64,000 nt of DNA from UBA5336 sp964415675 (GCA_964415675.1 CAYQBG010000019.1:5141-69140); one strand, 5' to 3'; positions 18,160-27,602 are shown, numbered from the stretch's first letter. Numbers and translations: made by a program. The notes: generated by a model from the letters alone, not told the origin.

Positions 18160-19144
18160 GCACGGCCCGCCTCTGCATCGCGATCCAGATAAAGGCGGGC
18201 GCACCGATCAGGGCGGCGACTACGCCCAGTTTGAGTTCGCTGCCCGTGGGCGCAAGCCGCACGCCGATATCAGCCAGGACGAGGATCAGTCCGGCAAGCA
18301 GCGCCGAGGGGGCCAGCGAGCGTGCCGGGTCATGACCGACCATCGGACGGACCATATGTGGCGCGACAATCCCGACAAATCCGATGGCGCCTGCCAGGGA
18401 GACAGATGCACCCGTGGCCAGCCCGGCACCCAGCACGGTCCAGATGCGCTGGGCCCTGAGATTCAGGCCGAGTCCGCCTGCTGCCTCTTCGCCGAGCGTG
18501 AGCGCGCTGAGCCCGCTGCGGGTGACAAAAAGGAGGGCAGCTCCGAGGGCAAGGAAGGGCAGGGCGAGGGCGATATCTTCAAAACTGCGATTGGCGACCG
18601 AACCCAGCATCCAGTTGACCATGTCGGCGAGCGAAAAGGGGTTGGGCGCCAGGTTCATCAAGAGGCTCATCGCTGCGCCGGCAAAGCTCGACAGGCCCAC
18701 GCCGATCAGGATCAGCGTGACTACCGACCGGGTCCGGATCGCGGCGAGCGCGAGCAGGGCGGTGGCCAGGATCGCTCCGGCAATCGCAGAAAGTGGCAAG
18801 ACCCATGGGCTGAGAGAAACCAGCCCGTAATAGATCGCGCCGGTCGCAAAAAGGGACGCGCTTGCCGAAACGCCCAGCACGCCGGGTTCCGCCAGCGGGT
18901 TGCGCAACAGTCCCTGCAGCGCCGCGCCGCTGATGCCAAGCGCGGCGCCCACAAGGAAGGCCGCGAGCGCGCGCGGCAGCCGGATCGCCCAGACGACCAG
19001 CTGGTCACCGGGATCGCCGCCGCCGACGAACACCGCAAGCAGGCGGGCGGGCGGCAGCGATGTCGATCCAAGCAGGCAGGCTGCGAAGATCGCCAGCAGG
19101 CTCGCGGCGGCGAGCCCGGGCGTCAGCCAGCGCGCCGCGCTCAT
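18152..19144 (-). CDS. btuC: Cobalamin ABC transporter permease (FecCD family)
   Basis: A 330-residue polytopic inner-membrane protein with roughly ten hydrophobic helices, as in BtuC. FecCD hallmarks include VWAIRLPRALAAFLVGAALG near residue 45, GLLRNPLAEPGVLGVS, and the late GFVGIVAPHMVRPMVGHDP region that contacts the ATPase. It overlaps the substrate-binding gene by four bases and the ATPase by eight. Family assignment is firm; cobalamin specificity is from the riboswitch-led operon. Confidence 0.92.
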   Translation of the reverse strand: MSAARWLTPGLAAASLLAIFAACLLGSTSLPPARLLAVFVGGGDPGDQLVVWAIRLPRALAAFLVGAALGISGAALQGLLRNPLAEPGVLGVSASASLFATGAIYYGLVSLSPWVLPLSAIAGAILATALLALAAIRTRSVVTLILIGVGLSSFAGAAMSLLMNLAPNPFSLADMVNWMLGSVANRSFEDIALALPFLALGAALLFVTRSGLSALTLGEEAAGGLGLNLRAQRIWTVLGAGLATGASVSLAGAIGFVGIVAPHMVRPMVGHDPARSLAPSALLAGLILVLADIGVRLAPTGSELKLGVVAALIGAPAFIWIAMQRRAVHD

Positions 19145-19971
19145 CCGGCTGGCTCCGCCATGGCTTCGAGTGCCTTGATGATGAACCAGCCCCCGCAGGC
19201 TGTCCAGGCGCCCTCGATCCGGGTCACTGGTGTCTCCTCAAGACGATTTGCAAAGACGGGATGGCGCGCAGCGCTCCAGGCACCGGCGCCACCCTCGAAA
19301 TCGGCAAAGATGAACCGGTCGGGCGTGTCATAGGCGAGCCGCTCCAGCGGGATCGGTCGCCAGCCCGGCTCCGGCTCGAAATTGTCGAGGCCGGCCGCAG
19401 TCAGCATTTCGTGGATCAGTGAACCCGGACCGGATGTGACCCCGCCCGGCGTGGCATACATGGCCGTCTGCCCCGAACCGTTGCGCGATATCGTGGCAAG
19501 CCGGGCGAGATAATCGCCCGCCAGCGCGTCGCCCCGCTCGCTCTGGCCAAGGCCCTCGGCCATGTCACGTATGGTTGCGGCGACGCTTCCCGGTCCTTCG
19601 CCTTGTACGCTCGTCGTCCAACCGACCTGCAGGACGGGTATTCCCGCCCGCTCGAACAGAGCCGCTGCTTTCGGACCTCCACCATAAGCGCGCACGATGA
19701 GGTCCGGCCTGGCAATCAAGATGTCTTCTGCGACCGGGCGCAGGGTCGCCAATCCTTCAGCGGCGCCGCGCATATAGGAGAAATCACCGCGCGCATCAGG
19801 CGAGACGGCGAGAATCTGGGTCCGGTCGGCAAGTCTGAGGACATACTGGTCCGCGCAATAGTCGAGGCTGACGATCCGCATCGGGCGGTCTGCGTCTGGC
19901 AATACGGTCATGTCCGCCCGCGAACAGGCCACAAGGATCAGGCCGCAAACAAGGATCGCCAGCCGGGTCAT
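19141..19971 (-). CDS. btuF: Cobalamin ABC transporter substrate-binding protein (BtuF-like)
   Basis: A 276-residue periplasmic binding protein of the helical-backbone class. It begins MTRLAILVCGLILVACSR, a short signal with a lipobox ending at C16, so it may be membrane tethered. The motif MRIVSLDYCADQYVLRLADR and the following ILAVSPDAR and RPDLIVRA are typical of this class. Its start overlaps the btuB stop (ATGA) and its own stop overlaps the permease start. It is expected to hand B12 from the receptor to the permease. Confidence 0.88.
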   Translation of the reverse strand: MTRLAILVCGLILVACSRADMTVLPDADRPMRIVSLDYCADQYVLRLADRTQILAVSPDARGDFSYMRGAAEGLATLRPVAEDILIARPDLIVRAYGGGPKAAALFERAGIPVLQVGWTTSVQGEGPGSVAATIRDMAEGLGQSERGDALAGDYLARLATISRNGSGQTAMYATPGGVTSGPGSLIHEMLTAAGLDNFEPEPGWRPIPLERLAYDTPDRFIFADFEGGAGAWSAARHPVFANRLEETPVTRIEGAWTACGGWFIIKALEAMAEPAG

Positions 19972-21851
19972 CAGCGCAGCCTCAACCCTATAAAGAGACC
20001 AGCACCCGGCCCGCGAAATCCGAACACGTCGGTGACCTCTTCGTCGAAAAGGTTCTCACCGCGCAATGTGACGGCGACCTGATCGTTCAGTGGCCATTCG
20101 GCGCTGGCACTTGCAAGGACATAGCTGTCAAGCGTGACGCGCGCGGCTGGGAAGGCTCCGAAATCGAAATCATCCTGTTCGCCGACATAGTCGAATGCGA
20201 GGCCGGCGCGCCCGCCTGCCCAGGCCTGCGGTCGATAGTCGAGCGACAGGCTGGCGGTCTCGGACGGCACACGGATTTCATCGCCACCATCATCGGCCTG
20301 GGAGTCGAGGAATGTCGCCTGACCGGCCAGGCTGAGCGCGGCACTTGCCTGCCAGCGCGCGCCAAGCTCGAAGCCACTGCGTTCGCTTTCGCCCTCGCGG
20401 TTCAGCGCGGTGGAGGTGAAATCCGGATTGAAGGCGGTGAAAATCTCGTCTTCCAGCTGGGCTTCAAAATATGTGGCCGACAGTTCGAACGGGCCGGCCA
20501 TGCCATCCCAGCCGATGTCCCAGCTTGTGGATTGTTCAGGCTCAAGGTCGCGATTGCCGATAAAGCTACCGGGGAAGAAGCCGAACAATTCGGTGAAAGT
20601 CGGATTCTTGACGCCTGTGCCTAGCGAGGCACGCAGGCGCTGGGCAGGCGCGATGTCCCAGGCGGCAGAAAGCCGGCCAGTTGTGGCATCCTCGAACCGG
20701 CCATCATTATTGTCATGGCGCAGGTTTGCGGCTAGCTGGATCTCACCGAAATCGATCCGGGCCTCGCCGGCAAGGCCAAGCGTCTCGAAGCTCTCTTCCT
20801 GATTGGTTGCGCCCCCGAACTCGGTATCCCGGGCGCTGTAGTCTTCGGTTTCAGAATCGATGAGGCCGCTCAGCCGGATTGTCGCCTGGCCTGCGTCGAA
20901 GGTGCGCGAGGGGCTGTAGGAGACTTTTAACCTCTCGCCCTCGGCGGCATCGGTGAACCCACCATCGGCGAAATTGTCGCGCGCCACGCCATTGAAGCTT
21001 GCGCGGAAGCGATGGTCGAGGCCAGCCGCTTCGCCGCCGAGCGCGCCGCCCAGCGTCCATTGCTCGGCCTCAGTGATGCGGTCGCCATCATCTAGCCGGC
21101 CGTTGAAATCAAGGTCGGGATCGGTCTCGACATCGCTGCGCACATAGCGGGCCAGGGCCGTGGCCTCCCAGCCGCGACCCAGCTGTCGCGAGCCCGTGGC
21201 GAGGAAGTTATAGCTTTCCGAGCCGTCTTTTTCCCCGGCCGAGCCGGACGTGTCGACGCCTTCGGTGGAAAAGCCGGCGACGGAAAGGCTCAGTGTGCCC
21301 GAGGAGTCTGCGAAACCATAGCCGAGATCGCCGCGTAGCGTATCGCGCGAGCCATATTCCGCGCGGCCGAAGGCTCCAGTGTCGCCCGACATGACGATAT
21401 TGATCACGCCGCCAATCGCATCGGAGCCATAAAGGCCGGACTGCTCACCGCGCAGTACTTCGATCCGCTCAGGGCGAAGGCCGGCGAACAGACCGAAATC
21501 GCTCTCGCCTGTGACCGGGTCGGAGACCTCTATCCCATCAATGAGCAGTAGCGTGTGATTGGCTTCGGCGCCGCGCAGGCGGACCTGTGTGAGCCCGCCC
21601 CGCGCCCCGGAGCGTGACACCGCCAGACCGGGCACGGCCCTCAGCTCATCTGCGAGATAAGGCGCCGCGCGCAGGTCGAGGTCTTCGGCGTGGAGTATCG
21701 TGACCGCTGTAGTCAGTCCGGACAGCGGCACGGGCCGCAGCCCGGTCACAGTCACAGTGTCCAGCCGATCGGTGTTTTCAGCCGATTGGGCCATCGAGCC
21801 GTCGGCCAGCGCCAGCGCGGCCACGCTCAGTATCAGCGAATGTCTCAGCAT
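19971..21851 (-). CDS. btuB: TonB-dependent vitamin B12 receptor
   Basis: A 626-residue outer-membrane receptor. The start at 21851 has GGAAGGA upstream and gives a signal peptide ending near SMAQ (residue 22). Next come a TonB box-like DTVTVTG, the plug domain (LRAAPYLADELRAVPGLAVS, then VRLRGAEANHTLLLIDGIEV) and a barrel of about 22 strands ending in a terminal aromatic/basic segment (FIGLRLR). It is the first gene after the riboswitch, which strongly supports cobalamin as ligand. The frame continues upstream through the riboswitch, which is not coding. Confidence 0.93.
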   Translation of the reverse strand: MLRHSLILSVAALALADGSMAQSAENTDRLDTVTVTGLRPVPLSGLTTAVTILHAEDLDLRAAPYLADELRAVPGLAVSRSGARGGLTQVRLRGAEANHTLLLIDGIEVSDPVTGESDFGLFAGLRPERIEVLRGEQSGLYGSDAIGGVINIVMSGDTGAFGRAEYGSRDTLRGDLGYGFADSSGTLSLSVAGFSTEGVDTSGSAGEKDGSESYNFLATGSRQLGRGWEATALARYVRSDVETDPDLDFNGRLDDGDRITEAEQWTLGGALGGEAAGLDHRFRASFNGVARDNFADGGFTDAAEGERLKVSYSPSRTFDAGQATIRLSGLIDSETEDYSARDTEFGGATNQEESFETLGLAGEARIDFGEIQLAANLRHDNNDGRFEDATTGRLSAAWDIAPAQRLRASLGTGVKNPTFTELFGFFPGSFIGNRDLEPEQSTSWDIGWDGMAGPFELSATYFEAQLEDEIFTAFNPDFTSTALNREGESERSGFELGARWQASAALSLAGQATFLDSQADDGGDEIRVPSETASLSLDYRPQAWAGGRAGLAFDYVGEQDDFDFGAFPAARVTLDSYVLASASAEWPLNDQVAVTLRGENLFDEEVTDVFGFRGPGAGLFIGLRLR

Positions 21852-21888
21852 CGCGTTTTCCTTCCACGCCGGGCCGGACGGCGCGCCT

Positions 21889-21944
21889 GAAACGAAACCC
21901 AAGGCGCGCCCCGGCCAGCCGGCGCGCCGCAAAGGTGTCGTTTC
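21889..21944 (-). promoter_or_regulatory. Large inverted repeat between B12 riboswitch and btuB; candidate expression platform
   Basis: Outer arms GAAACGA (21889-21895) and TCGTTTC (21938-21944) enclose inner 8-bp arms GGCGCGCC (21903-21910 and 21921-21928) with a 10-base loop. In the btuB leader RNA this would form a long GC-rich hairpin between the aptamer and the start codon. It could be the switch that couples B12 binding to termination or translation. No U-run follows, so simple intrinsic termination is not shown. Confidence 0.45.
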
Positions 21945-22005
21945 GGAGGATGCGCGATGCGCTCCCGCTCTCATGGCCTGTTCCCGGACCAAGAGCGAAC
22001 GACGC

Positions 22006-22165
22006 GATGGCAGGTCTCCTGGCTTGCCGATCAGTGCTTCAGGCCGCCTTCCCAGGGCATTCGCCCCAGTGGCATGAGTGGCCATCAGCTCCCGGCTAAC
22101 AGTTGCGGGGACAGCGCCGGATTCCCACCGGCTTCCCTCTTAGCCACCTGTTACAGCGGCACCAT
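22006..22165 (-). promoter_or_regulatory. Cobalamin (AdoCbl) riboswitch upstream of btuB
   Basis: Read on the minus strand, the leader carries the conserved cobalamin aptamer core AGCCGGTGGGAATCCGGC (about 22115-22132), followed by GCTGTCCCCGCAACTGT. After GCCACTGG it has the 3' B12 box AGCCAGGAGACCTGCC (22009-22024). The 5' P1 side lies near 22145-22163. These elements in this order are diagnostic of the family. It sits about 155 bases before the btuB start and should repress the btuB-F-C-D operon when cobalamin is plentiful. Confidence 0.95.
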
Positions 22166-22224
22166 CTGGGTGCATCTGTGTTGCAGCTGCGGGCGTTTGT
22201 CAATTCTGGCGGCGAGCCGACTGA

Positions 22225-24063
22225 TCAGCCCTTGTCGGACTTTTTCATTGGCGCGAGGCGGATATTGAGTTCCTTCAGCTGCTTGTCATCGACCGGGGAG
22301 GGCGCCCCCATCATCAAGTCGCGGGCCTGCTGGTTCATCGGGAACAGGGTCACATCCCTCAGATTCTCGACATCTGCCAGCAGCATGACGATCCGGTCCA
22401 CGCCTGGCGCGATGCCACCATGGGGCGGGGCGCCATAGCGGAAGGCATTGAGCATGCCGCCAAACTCGGCCTCGACCACATCAGGGCCATAGCCTGCGAT
22501 CTCGAAGGCCTTCAGCATCACGTCCGGGCGGTGGTTTCGGATCGCGCCAGACGACAGTTCGACCCCGTTGCAGACAATGTCATACTGGTAGGCCTTGAGG
22601 TCCAGAATGGCCTCCTCGCCTGCTGCGGCGGCCGCCTCAAGCGCCTCCATCCCGCCCTGCGGCATGGAGAAGGGATTGTGGGAGAAGTCGATCTTCCTGT
22701 TATCCTCGTCCCATTCATACATCGGGAAATCGACGATCCAGCAGAAGCGGAACACGCCGGGCTCGATCAGGCCAAGCTCTTCGCCGATGCGATTGCGCGC
22801 TGCGCCCTGAAGGCGCTCGGCCTCGGCCTTCTTGCCTGCGGCGAAGAAAAGGCCGTCGCCGGCTTTCACGCCCGCGCGCTCGGCCAGCGCCTGCAGGGCG
22901 GCCGGCTCGAAGAATTTCGCGATCGGGCCGGTGGCGTTGAGTGCGCCTCCCTCCTCGACAAAGCGCATATAGCCAAGGCCCGGCGCCTGCATCTCCTTCT
23001 TCGCCCAGGCATCCATCTTGTCGAAGAAGCTGCGCGGCTGCTCGCCCGAACCGGGCGCGGGGATGGCGCGCACAATGCCGCCGCCCTCGGTAATCTTCTT
23101 GAACACGCCAAGCGTGACATCATCGCGCTGGACAATGTCAGACACATCGGCGCAGACAACAGGGTTGCGCAGGTCCGGCTTGTCAGAGCCATATTTAGCC
23201 ATTGCTTCGGCATAGGGGATATGCGGAAAGGGCCCGTCCGGCATGGTTCGCCCCTTACCCTGCCAGTCGGCGAATTCCTCGAAGACGCCGCGCATGACCG
23301 GCTCGATCGCGTTGAACACATCCTCCTGCGTCACGAAGGCCATCTCGACATCGAGCTGGTAAAATTCTCCGGGCGAACGATCTGCGCGCGCATCTTCGTC
23401 GCGGAAACACGGCGCGATCTGGAAATAGCGATCGAAGCCCGACACCATGATCAGCTGTTTGAATTGCTGGGGCGCCTGCGGAAGGGCGTAGAACTCGCCG
23501 GGATGCAGGCGGGACGGGACCAGGAAATCGCGCGCACCTTCCGGGCTGGAGGCGGTCAGGATCGGCGTCTGGAACTCGGTGAAACCGGATTCAACCATGC
23601 GTCGACGGATCGAGGAGATCACCTCAGAGCGCAGGACAATGTTGCGGTGCAGACTCTCGCGGCGCAGGTCGAGATAGCGATGACGCAGGCGGATCTCTTC
23701 AGGGTAATCGGGTTCGCCAAAGACCGGCAGTGGCAGTTCGGCCGCCTCTGAAAGCACTTCTGCCGTCTTGACGCGAATTTCGACTTCGCCCGTGGCAAGA
23801 CTTTCGTTCACAAGCTCATCGTCGCGGGCGATCACTTCGCCTTCGATCCTGATCACGCTTTCCGTGCGCAGCCGCTCGACGGTCGCAAAGGCAGGAAAAT
23901 CCGGATCAAAGACGCACTGTGTAATGCCGTAATGGTCGCGCAGATCGATGAACATGACCCCGCCATGGTCGCGGCGGCGATGCAGCCAGCCGGACAATCT
24001 GACACTTTCTCCGACATCGGACTTGCGCAGGGCGCCGCAGTCATGGGTGCGATAAGCATGCAT
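22225..24063 (-). CDS. aspS: Aspartyl-tRNA synthetase (possibly Asp/Asn non-discriminating)
   Basis: A 612-residue class IIb synthetase. The N-terminal OB-fold anticodon-binding domain includes VRLSGWLHRRRDHGGVMFID. The bacterial insertion domain (residues about 290-420) is present. Class II motif 2 is the FRDEDARADR segment and motif 3 is GGIAPGVDRIVMLLA. Length and insertion fit the bacterial type. Many alphaproteobacteria use a non-discriminating form with GatCAB; that cannot be decided from this gene. It lies upstream of the riboswitch region on the same strand, and rnd diverges from it. Confidence 0.96.
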   Translation of the reverse strand: MHAYRTHDCGALRKSDVGESVRLSGWLHRRRDHGGVMFIDLRDHYGITQCVFDPDFPAFATVERLRTESVIRIEGEVIARDDELVNESLATGEVEIRVKTAEVLSEAAELPLPVFGEPDYPEEIRLRHRYLDLRRESLHRNIVLRSEVISSIRRRMVESGFTEFQTPILTASSPEGARDFLVPSRLHPGEFYALPQAPQQFKQLIMVSGFDRYFQIAPCFRDEDARADRSPGEFYQLDVEMAFVTQEDVFNAIEPVMRGVFEEFADWQGKGRTMPDGPFPHIPYAEAMAKYGSDKPDLRNPVVCADVSDIVQRDDVTLGVFKKITEGGGIVRAIPAPGSGEQPRSFFDKMDAWAKKEMQAPGLGYMRFVEEGGALNATGPIAKFFEPAALQALAERAGVKAGDGLFFAAGKKAEAERLQGAARNRIGEELGLIEPGVFRFCWIVDFPMYEWDEDNRKIDFSHNPFSMPQGGMEALEAAAAAGEEAILDLKAYQYDIVCNGVELSSGAIRNHRPDVMLKAFEIAGYGPDVVEAEFGGMLNAFRYGAPPHGGIAPGVDRIVMLLADVENLRDVTLFPMNQQARDLMMGAPSPVDDKQLKELNIRLAPMKKSDKG

Positions 24064-24227
24064 GGGATAAACGCTTTCGGATTGGTCGGTTTGGTGGCCT
24101 TAAGGCGCCTGCGATACGCGCGGGCGGGCCGCGGTGCAAGGCCAGCAGGCGCTGAACTTGCAGGGCAATTGTCCCATAGGCTGCAAAAGGCTCGATTTTC
24201 CCATGAGATTCAGCTAAGCCGCCGCAA

Positions 24228-25394
24228 ATGCCAAGTGACAGTCTGATCCCCATCACATCCCAGGATGATCTCGGCGCGTTGTGCGACGCCCTTTCGACCA
24301 GCGATTTCATCTGTGTGGATACCGAGTTTCACCGCGAGACAACCTTCTGGCCGCGCCTTTGCCTGATCCAGGCGTCTGCGCCGGGTGTTCAAGGTGTTAT
24401 CGATCCGCTGGCTGAAGATCTCGATATCGGGCCGTTTCTCCAGCTTATCGCTGAGGAGAACCGGGTAAAAGTCTTCCATGCCGCCCGCCAGGACATGGAA
24501 ATCTTCAACCGGCTGATCGGCCATCCGCCAGGCCCTGTCTTCGATACGCAGATTGCGGCGATGGCCCTCGGGCTTGGCGATTCGATTTCCTATGACAATC
24601 TCGTCCAGCGCGTGCTCAATCGCCAGATCGATAAGTCCTCCCAGTTCACGGATTGGATGCGCCGCCCCTTGAGCGAGAAACAGCTCGATTATGCGCTCGG
24701 CGATGTGACCCATCTTCGCGATGTGTTTGAATGGATGCGCGGCGAGCTCGAAACGCTTGGCCGAATGGACTGGGTCAAGGCCGAGATGGCCGAACTGGAG
24801 GATCCGGGTCTTTATGACACCGATCCGGCCAATGCCTGGCAGAGGCTGAAACTGCGGCGCAATAAACCCGACTATGCCGCCATCATGGTGGCTGTGGCCG
24901 GATGGCGCGAGGAGAAGGCCCAGTCGCTCGACCGCCCGCGCCGACGCATCCTGAAGGATGACGCGATTTATGAAATCGCCGAACAGCGCCCGACCACCGA
25001 AAAAGGGTTTGAGCGATTGCGCGCGGTGCCCAATGGCTTCATCCGCTCGCGCCAGGCCGAGGGGCTGATCGAGGCGGTGAAGACTGCGCTTGAAGATCCC
25101 AAGGCCATTGCACCTGACCTGCCGCGCCACAGACAGAACCCGCAGACCCCGCCGGGTGCGCCGGAAATGCTCAAAGTGCTGCTCAAACATGTCTCCGAAG
25201 AGGCAAATGTGGTCCCGCGACTGATCGCCAATGCTGCCGATATCGAGCGGATTGCCCGCGGCGAGCGAGACGAGGATATTGCCGCGCTCACTGGCTGGCG
25301 CCGTGATCTATTCGGTGACCGGGCGCTGAAACTGTTGTCGGGGAAACTCGCCCTGTCATTCGAGGACGGAAAGGTGCGCCTTTTCGAGGTGTGA
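24228..25394 (+). CDS. rnd: Ribonuclease D
   Basis: This 388-residue 3'-5' exoribonuclease trims tRNA and other structured RNA ends. The DEDD catalytic set is visible as VDTEFHRE near residue 27 (Exo I), FHAARQDMEIF (Exo II) and LDYALGDVTHLRDVF (Exo III). An HRDC-type region follows around residues 215-290 and supports RNA binding. The start lies 164 bases from the divergent aspS start. It appears monocistronic. Confidence 0.95.
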   Translation: MPSDSLIPITSQDDLGALCDALSTSDFICVDTEFHRETTFWPRLCLIQASAPGVQGVIDPLAEDLDIGPFLQLIAEENRVKVFHAARQDMEIFNRLIGHPPGPVFDTQIAAMALGLGDSISYDNLVQRVLNRQIDKSSQFTDWMRRPLSEKQLDYALGDVTHLRDVFEWMRGELETLGRMDWVKAEMAELEDPGLYDTDPANAWQRLKLRRNKPDYAAIMVAVAGWREEKAQSLDRPRRRILKDDAIYEIAEQRPTTEKGFERLRAVPNGFIRSRQAEGLIEAVKTALEDPKAIAPDLPRHRQNPQTPPGAPEMLKVLLKHVSEEANVVPRLIANAADIERIARGERDEDIAALTGWRRDLFGDRALKLLSGKLALSFEDGKVRLFEV

Positions 25395-25460
25395 AGCGGG
25401 CGGGGCTGATCGGTTTGAGACCGTGGACGCGGGGAAATTGTGAAACAAGAATCTCCGCTT

Positions 25461-25545
25461 GCCCGGTCGAAGAGCCGGGCCTTCCCTGGGCACAGTGCAA
25501 AGCCTCCTCAGGGAGATCCCGGATCAAGCCCGGAGGCGCGGGGAA
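25461..25545. repeat. Intergenic inverted-repeat (REP-like) element
   Basis: Two palindromic units lie in the 223-base gap between convergent rnd and trxB. The first is GCCCGG/CCGGGC around an 8-base loop (25461-25480). The second is bounded by GCCTCC (25502-25507) and GGAGGC (25532-25537) and contains CCCGGATCAAGCCCGG, a sequence type I recall as recurrent between alphaproteobacterial genes. It might terminate transcription from both sides. Genome-wide copies cannot be counted here. Confidence 0.4.
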
Positions 25546-25617
25546 GTGGTAAGGCGGCAAAGACACCCTCATCACCTTATGGCCCCTGGCGACACCTGAT
25601 TGCCCGCGGAAACCGCG

Positions 25618-26601
25618 CTACTGCGCCGCGATCGGTTCGCCTTCTTCCTCGTCCAGGCTTTCCAGCCATTTCTCCGCTTCAAGGGCCGCCATGCAGCCCA
25701 TGCCGGCGGCTGTGACGGCCTGGCGATAGATATCGTCAGTCACATCGCCAGCCGCGAAGACGCCGGGAATATTGGTAACCGTCGAGTCCGGAGCCGTGAC
25801 GATATAGCCATTCTGGTGCATCTCGACCTGGCCGGCGAAGAGTTCGGTAGACGGCGCATGGCCAATCGCAATGAAGACGCCATGGGCGGGAACATGCGTG
25901 ATCTCGCCGGTGTTCACATTCTTCAGCCGCGCACCGGTGACGCCTGGCGGCATGTCCTCGCCGACCACTTCTTCAAGAACGGTGTTCCAGACGAGTTCGA
26001 CCTTGGGGTGCTTCATCAGCCGATGCTGAAGGATTTTCTCTGCGCGCAGGCTGTCGCGCCGGTGGACCAGCGTTACCTTGGACGCGAAATTCGTCAGGAA
26101 CAGGGCTTCCTCGACAGCGGTGTTGCCGCCGCCGACCACGATCACTTCTTTCTCACGATAGAAAAACCCGTCGCAGGTTGCGCAGGCCGACACGCCATAG
26201 CCTTTGAACTTTTCTTCTGATGGCAGACCGAGCCATCTGGCCTGTGCGCCTGTGGCGATGACGATTGCATCACCAGTATAGATCGTGCCGCTCTCGCCAA
26301 CCGCTCGGAAGGGGCGTACCGACAGGTCAACGCTGGCGATATGGTCTTCGGCGGTAAGTGCGCCCATCTTCTCGGAATGCTCGCGCATCTTGACCATCAG
26401 TTCCGGGCCCTGGATCTCGGCAAATCCGGGATAATTCTCAACATCGGTCGTGATTGTGAGCTGGCCGCCTGGCTGAAGGCCGGCAACGACCAGCACCTTG
26501 CGCATTGCGCGCGCGGCATAGATGGCAGCCGTCCAGCCAGCAGGCCCGGATCCGATAATAAGTATATCAGCGTGGCGTGTGTCGGTTTCGCTGTCTGGCA
26601 T
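25618..26601 (-). CDS. trxB: Thioredoxin-disulfide reductase
   Basis: A 327-residue flavoprotein that uses NADPH to reduce thioredoxin. The N-terminal FAD motif is ILIIGSGPAGWTAAIYAARA, the redox-active pair is in SACATCDGFF, and the NADPH site is VVGGGNTAVEEALFL. The C-terminal FAD motif VFAAGDVTDDIYRQAVTAAG is intact. AGGGAG precedes the start. It is convergent with rnd; the CDF exporter downstream in coordinate order begins on the same strand and reads toward it. Confidence 0.96.
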   Translation of the reverse strand: MPDSETDTRHADILIIGSGPAGWTAAIYAARAMRKVLVVAGLQPGGQLTITTDVENYPGFAEIQGPELMVKMREHSEKMGALTAEDHIASVDLSVRPFRAVGESGTIYTGDAIVIATGAQARWLGLPSEEKFKGYGVSACATCDGFFYREKEVIVVGGGNTAVEEALFLTNFASKVTLVHRRDSLRAEKILQHRLMKHPKVELVWNTVLEEVVGEDMPPGVTGARLKNVNTGEITHVPAHGVFIAIGHAPSTELFAGQVEMHQNGYIVTAPDSTVTNIPGVFAAGDVTDDIYRQAVTAAGMGCMAALEAEKWLESLDEEEGEPIAAQ

Positions 26602-26705
26602 ATTTTTCTCCCTGGGGAAGGAACAAGCTCTTCTCAGTGTCTTTATGGGGTCTTGCGGGCATGGAATAAAGGCCGCCAGCGCCTCGCAAGCGCGTGCGAA
26701 ACGTC

Positions 26706-27602
26706 TCAGGCCAGCGTGGTTGCAGGGGTGGCGATGACTTCCACCGTGGCGTGGGAGACGTCGAAATCACGCAGGAGCAGCGCTTTCACCTGGCGGCGAA
26801 CCGTTTCCGCGCAGGCGCCGGGGCTGGCATAGACATCCAGTGTGACGAGGGGTCTGGCTTCATTCAGGCTCCAGGCATGAACATGATCAACCGTCTTGAC
26901 GCCCTCGACATGCATCATGATGGCCTCGCCGATCGTGACCGGGTCAAGTCCGGAGGGAGTACCCTCCAGAAGGATATGTCCGGCCTCGCGAGCAAGGCGC
27001 CAGCCACCAAAGGCGACCAGGAGCGCCACGAGGACAGACAGAACCGGGTCTATGGCTGTCCAGCCGGTCAGGATGATGACCAGCGCGGCGACAATCGCGG
27101 CGACCGAGCCGAGCAGGTCACCGGCCACATGCCAAAGCGCGCCGCGCAGGTTGAGGTCGTTACGGTCGCCACCGTGCAGCACGGCGAAGGCTATCATGTT
27201 CACGCAAAGGCCAAGCACCGCAACGCCCATCATCAGGCCGCCGAGCACAGGCGCGGGGTCGCGCAACCGCTGGGCGGCTTCCCAGACAATCCAGGCGGCA
27301 AGGACCAGCAGAGCAAGGCCGTTCACAAAGGCTGCGAGCACCTTCACCCTGTGAAAACCATAGGACCGGCGCGTATCGGCAGGTCTCTCGGCCAGGCGGA
27401 ACCCGAGCCAGGCCAGGCCCAGCGCGCCTGCATCAGTGAGCATATGTGCGGCATCCGCCAGCAGCGCCAGCGAGCCCGAGATCAGCCCGCCGGCGACCTC
27501 TGCGCCCATGAAGGCGAAAGTCAGCCAGGCGGCGAGCGCCACGCGTTTGCGCGCATCCTTTGTGTCACCATAAACATGGGTATGACCGTGATCATGGGGC
27601 AT
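26706..27602 (-). CDS. CDF-family divalent metal exporter (CzcD/ZitB-like)
   Basis: A 298-residue cation diffusion facilitator. A His-rich N-terminus (MPHDHGHTH) is followed by six hydrophobic helices. The transport-site motifs are HMLTD in helix 2 (H53, D57) and WHVAGDLLGS in helix 5. The C-terminal cytoplasmic ferredoxin-like domain is present (residues 205-298). Zinc is the commonest substrate of such proteins, but Co or Fe export is possible. It stands alone, 104 bases before trxB. Confidence 0.9.
   Translation of the reverse strand: MPHDHGHTHVYGDTKDARKRVALAAWLTFAFMGAEVAGGLISGSLALLADAAHMLTDAGALGLAWLGFRLAERPADTRRSYGFHRVKVLAAFVNGLALLVLAAWIVWEAAQRLRDPAPVLGGLMMGVAVLGLCVNMIAFAVLHGGDRNDLNLRGALWHVAGDLLGSVAAIVAALVIILTGWTAIDPVLSVLVALLVAFGGWRLAREAGHILLEGTPSGLDPVTIGEAIMMHVEGVKTVDHVHAWSLNEARPLVTLDVYASPGACAETVRRQVKALLLRDFDVSHATVEVIATPATTLA

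Larger units (their letters stand above)
21852..22224. other. Non-coding leader region between btuB and aspS
   Basis: This 373-base stretch has no gene. It holds the btuB leader hairpin and the cobalamin riboswitch described separately, and about 60 bases next to the aspS stop in which the btuB promoter should lie. I do not see an unambiguous -35/-10 pair there. Confidence 0.8.

Noticed and set aside
17924..19333. 469-codon plus-strand frame over the btu genes
   Set aside because: Its product is rich in Arg, Gln and Gly with no fold, and it overlaps three genes with clear ABC-transporter motifs.
21852..22085. N-terminal extension of btuB (78 codons)
   Set aside because: The extension translates the riboswitch and leader hairpin; the signal peptide and ribosome site mark 21851 as the start.
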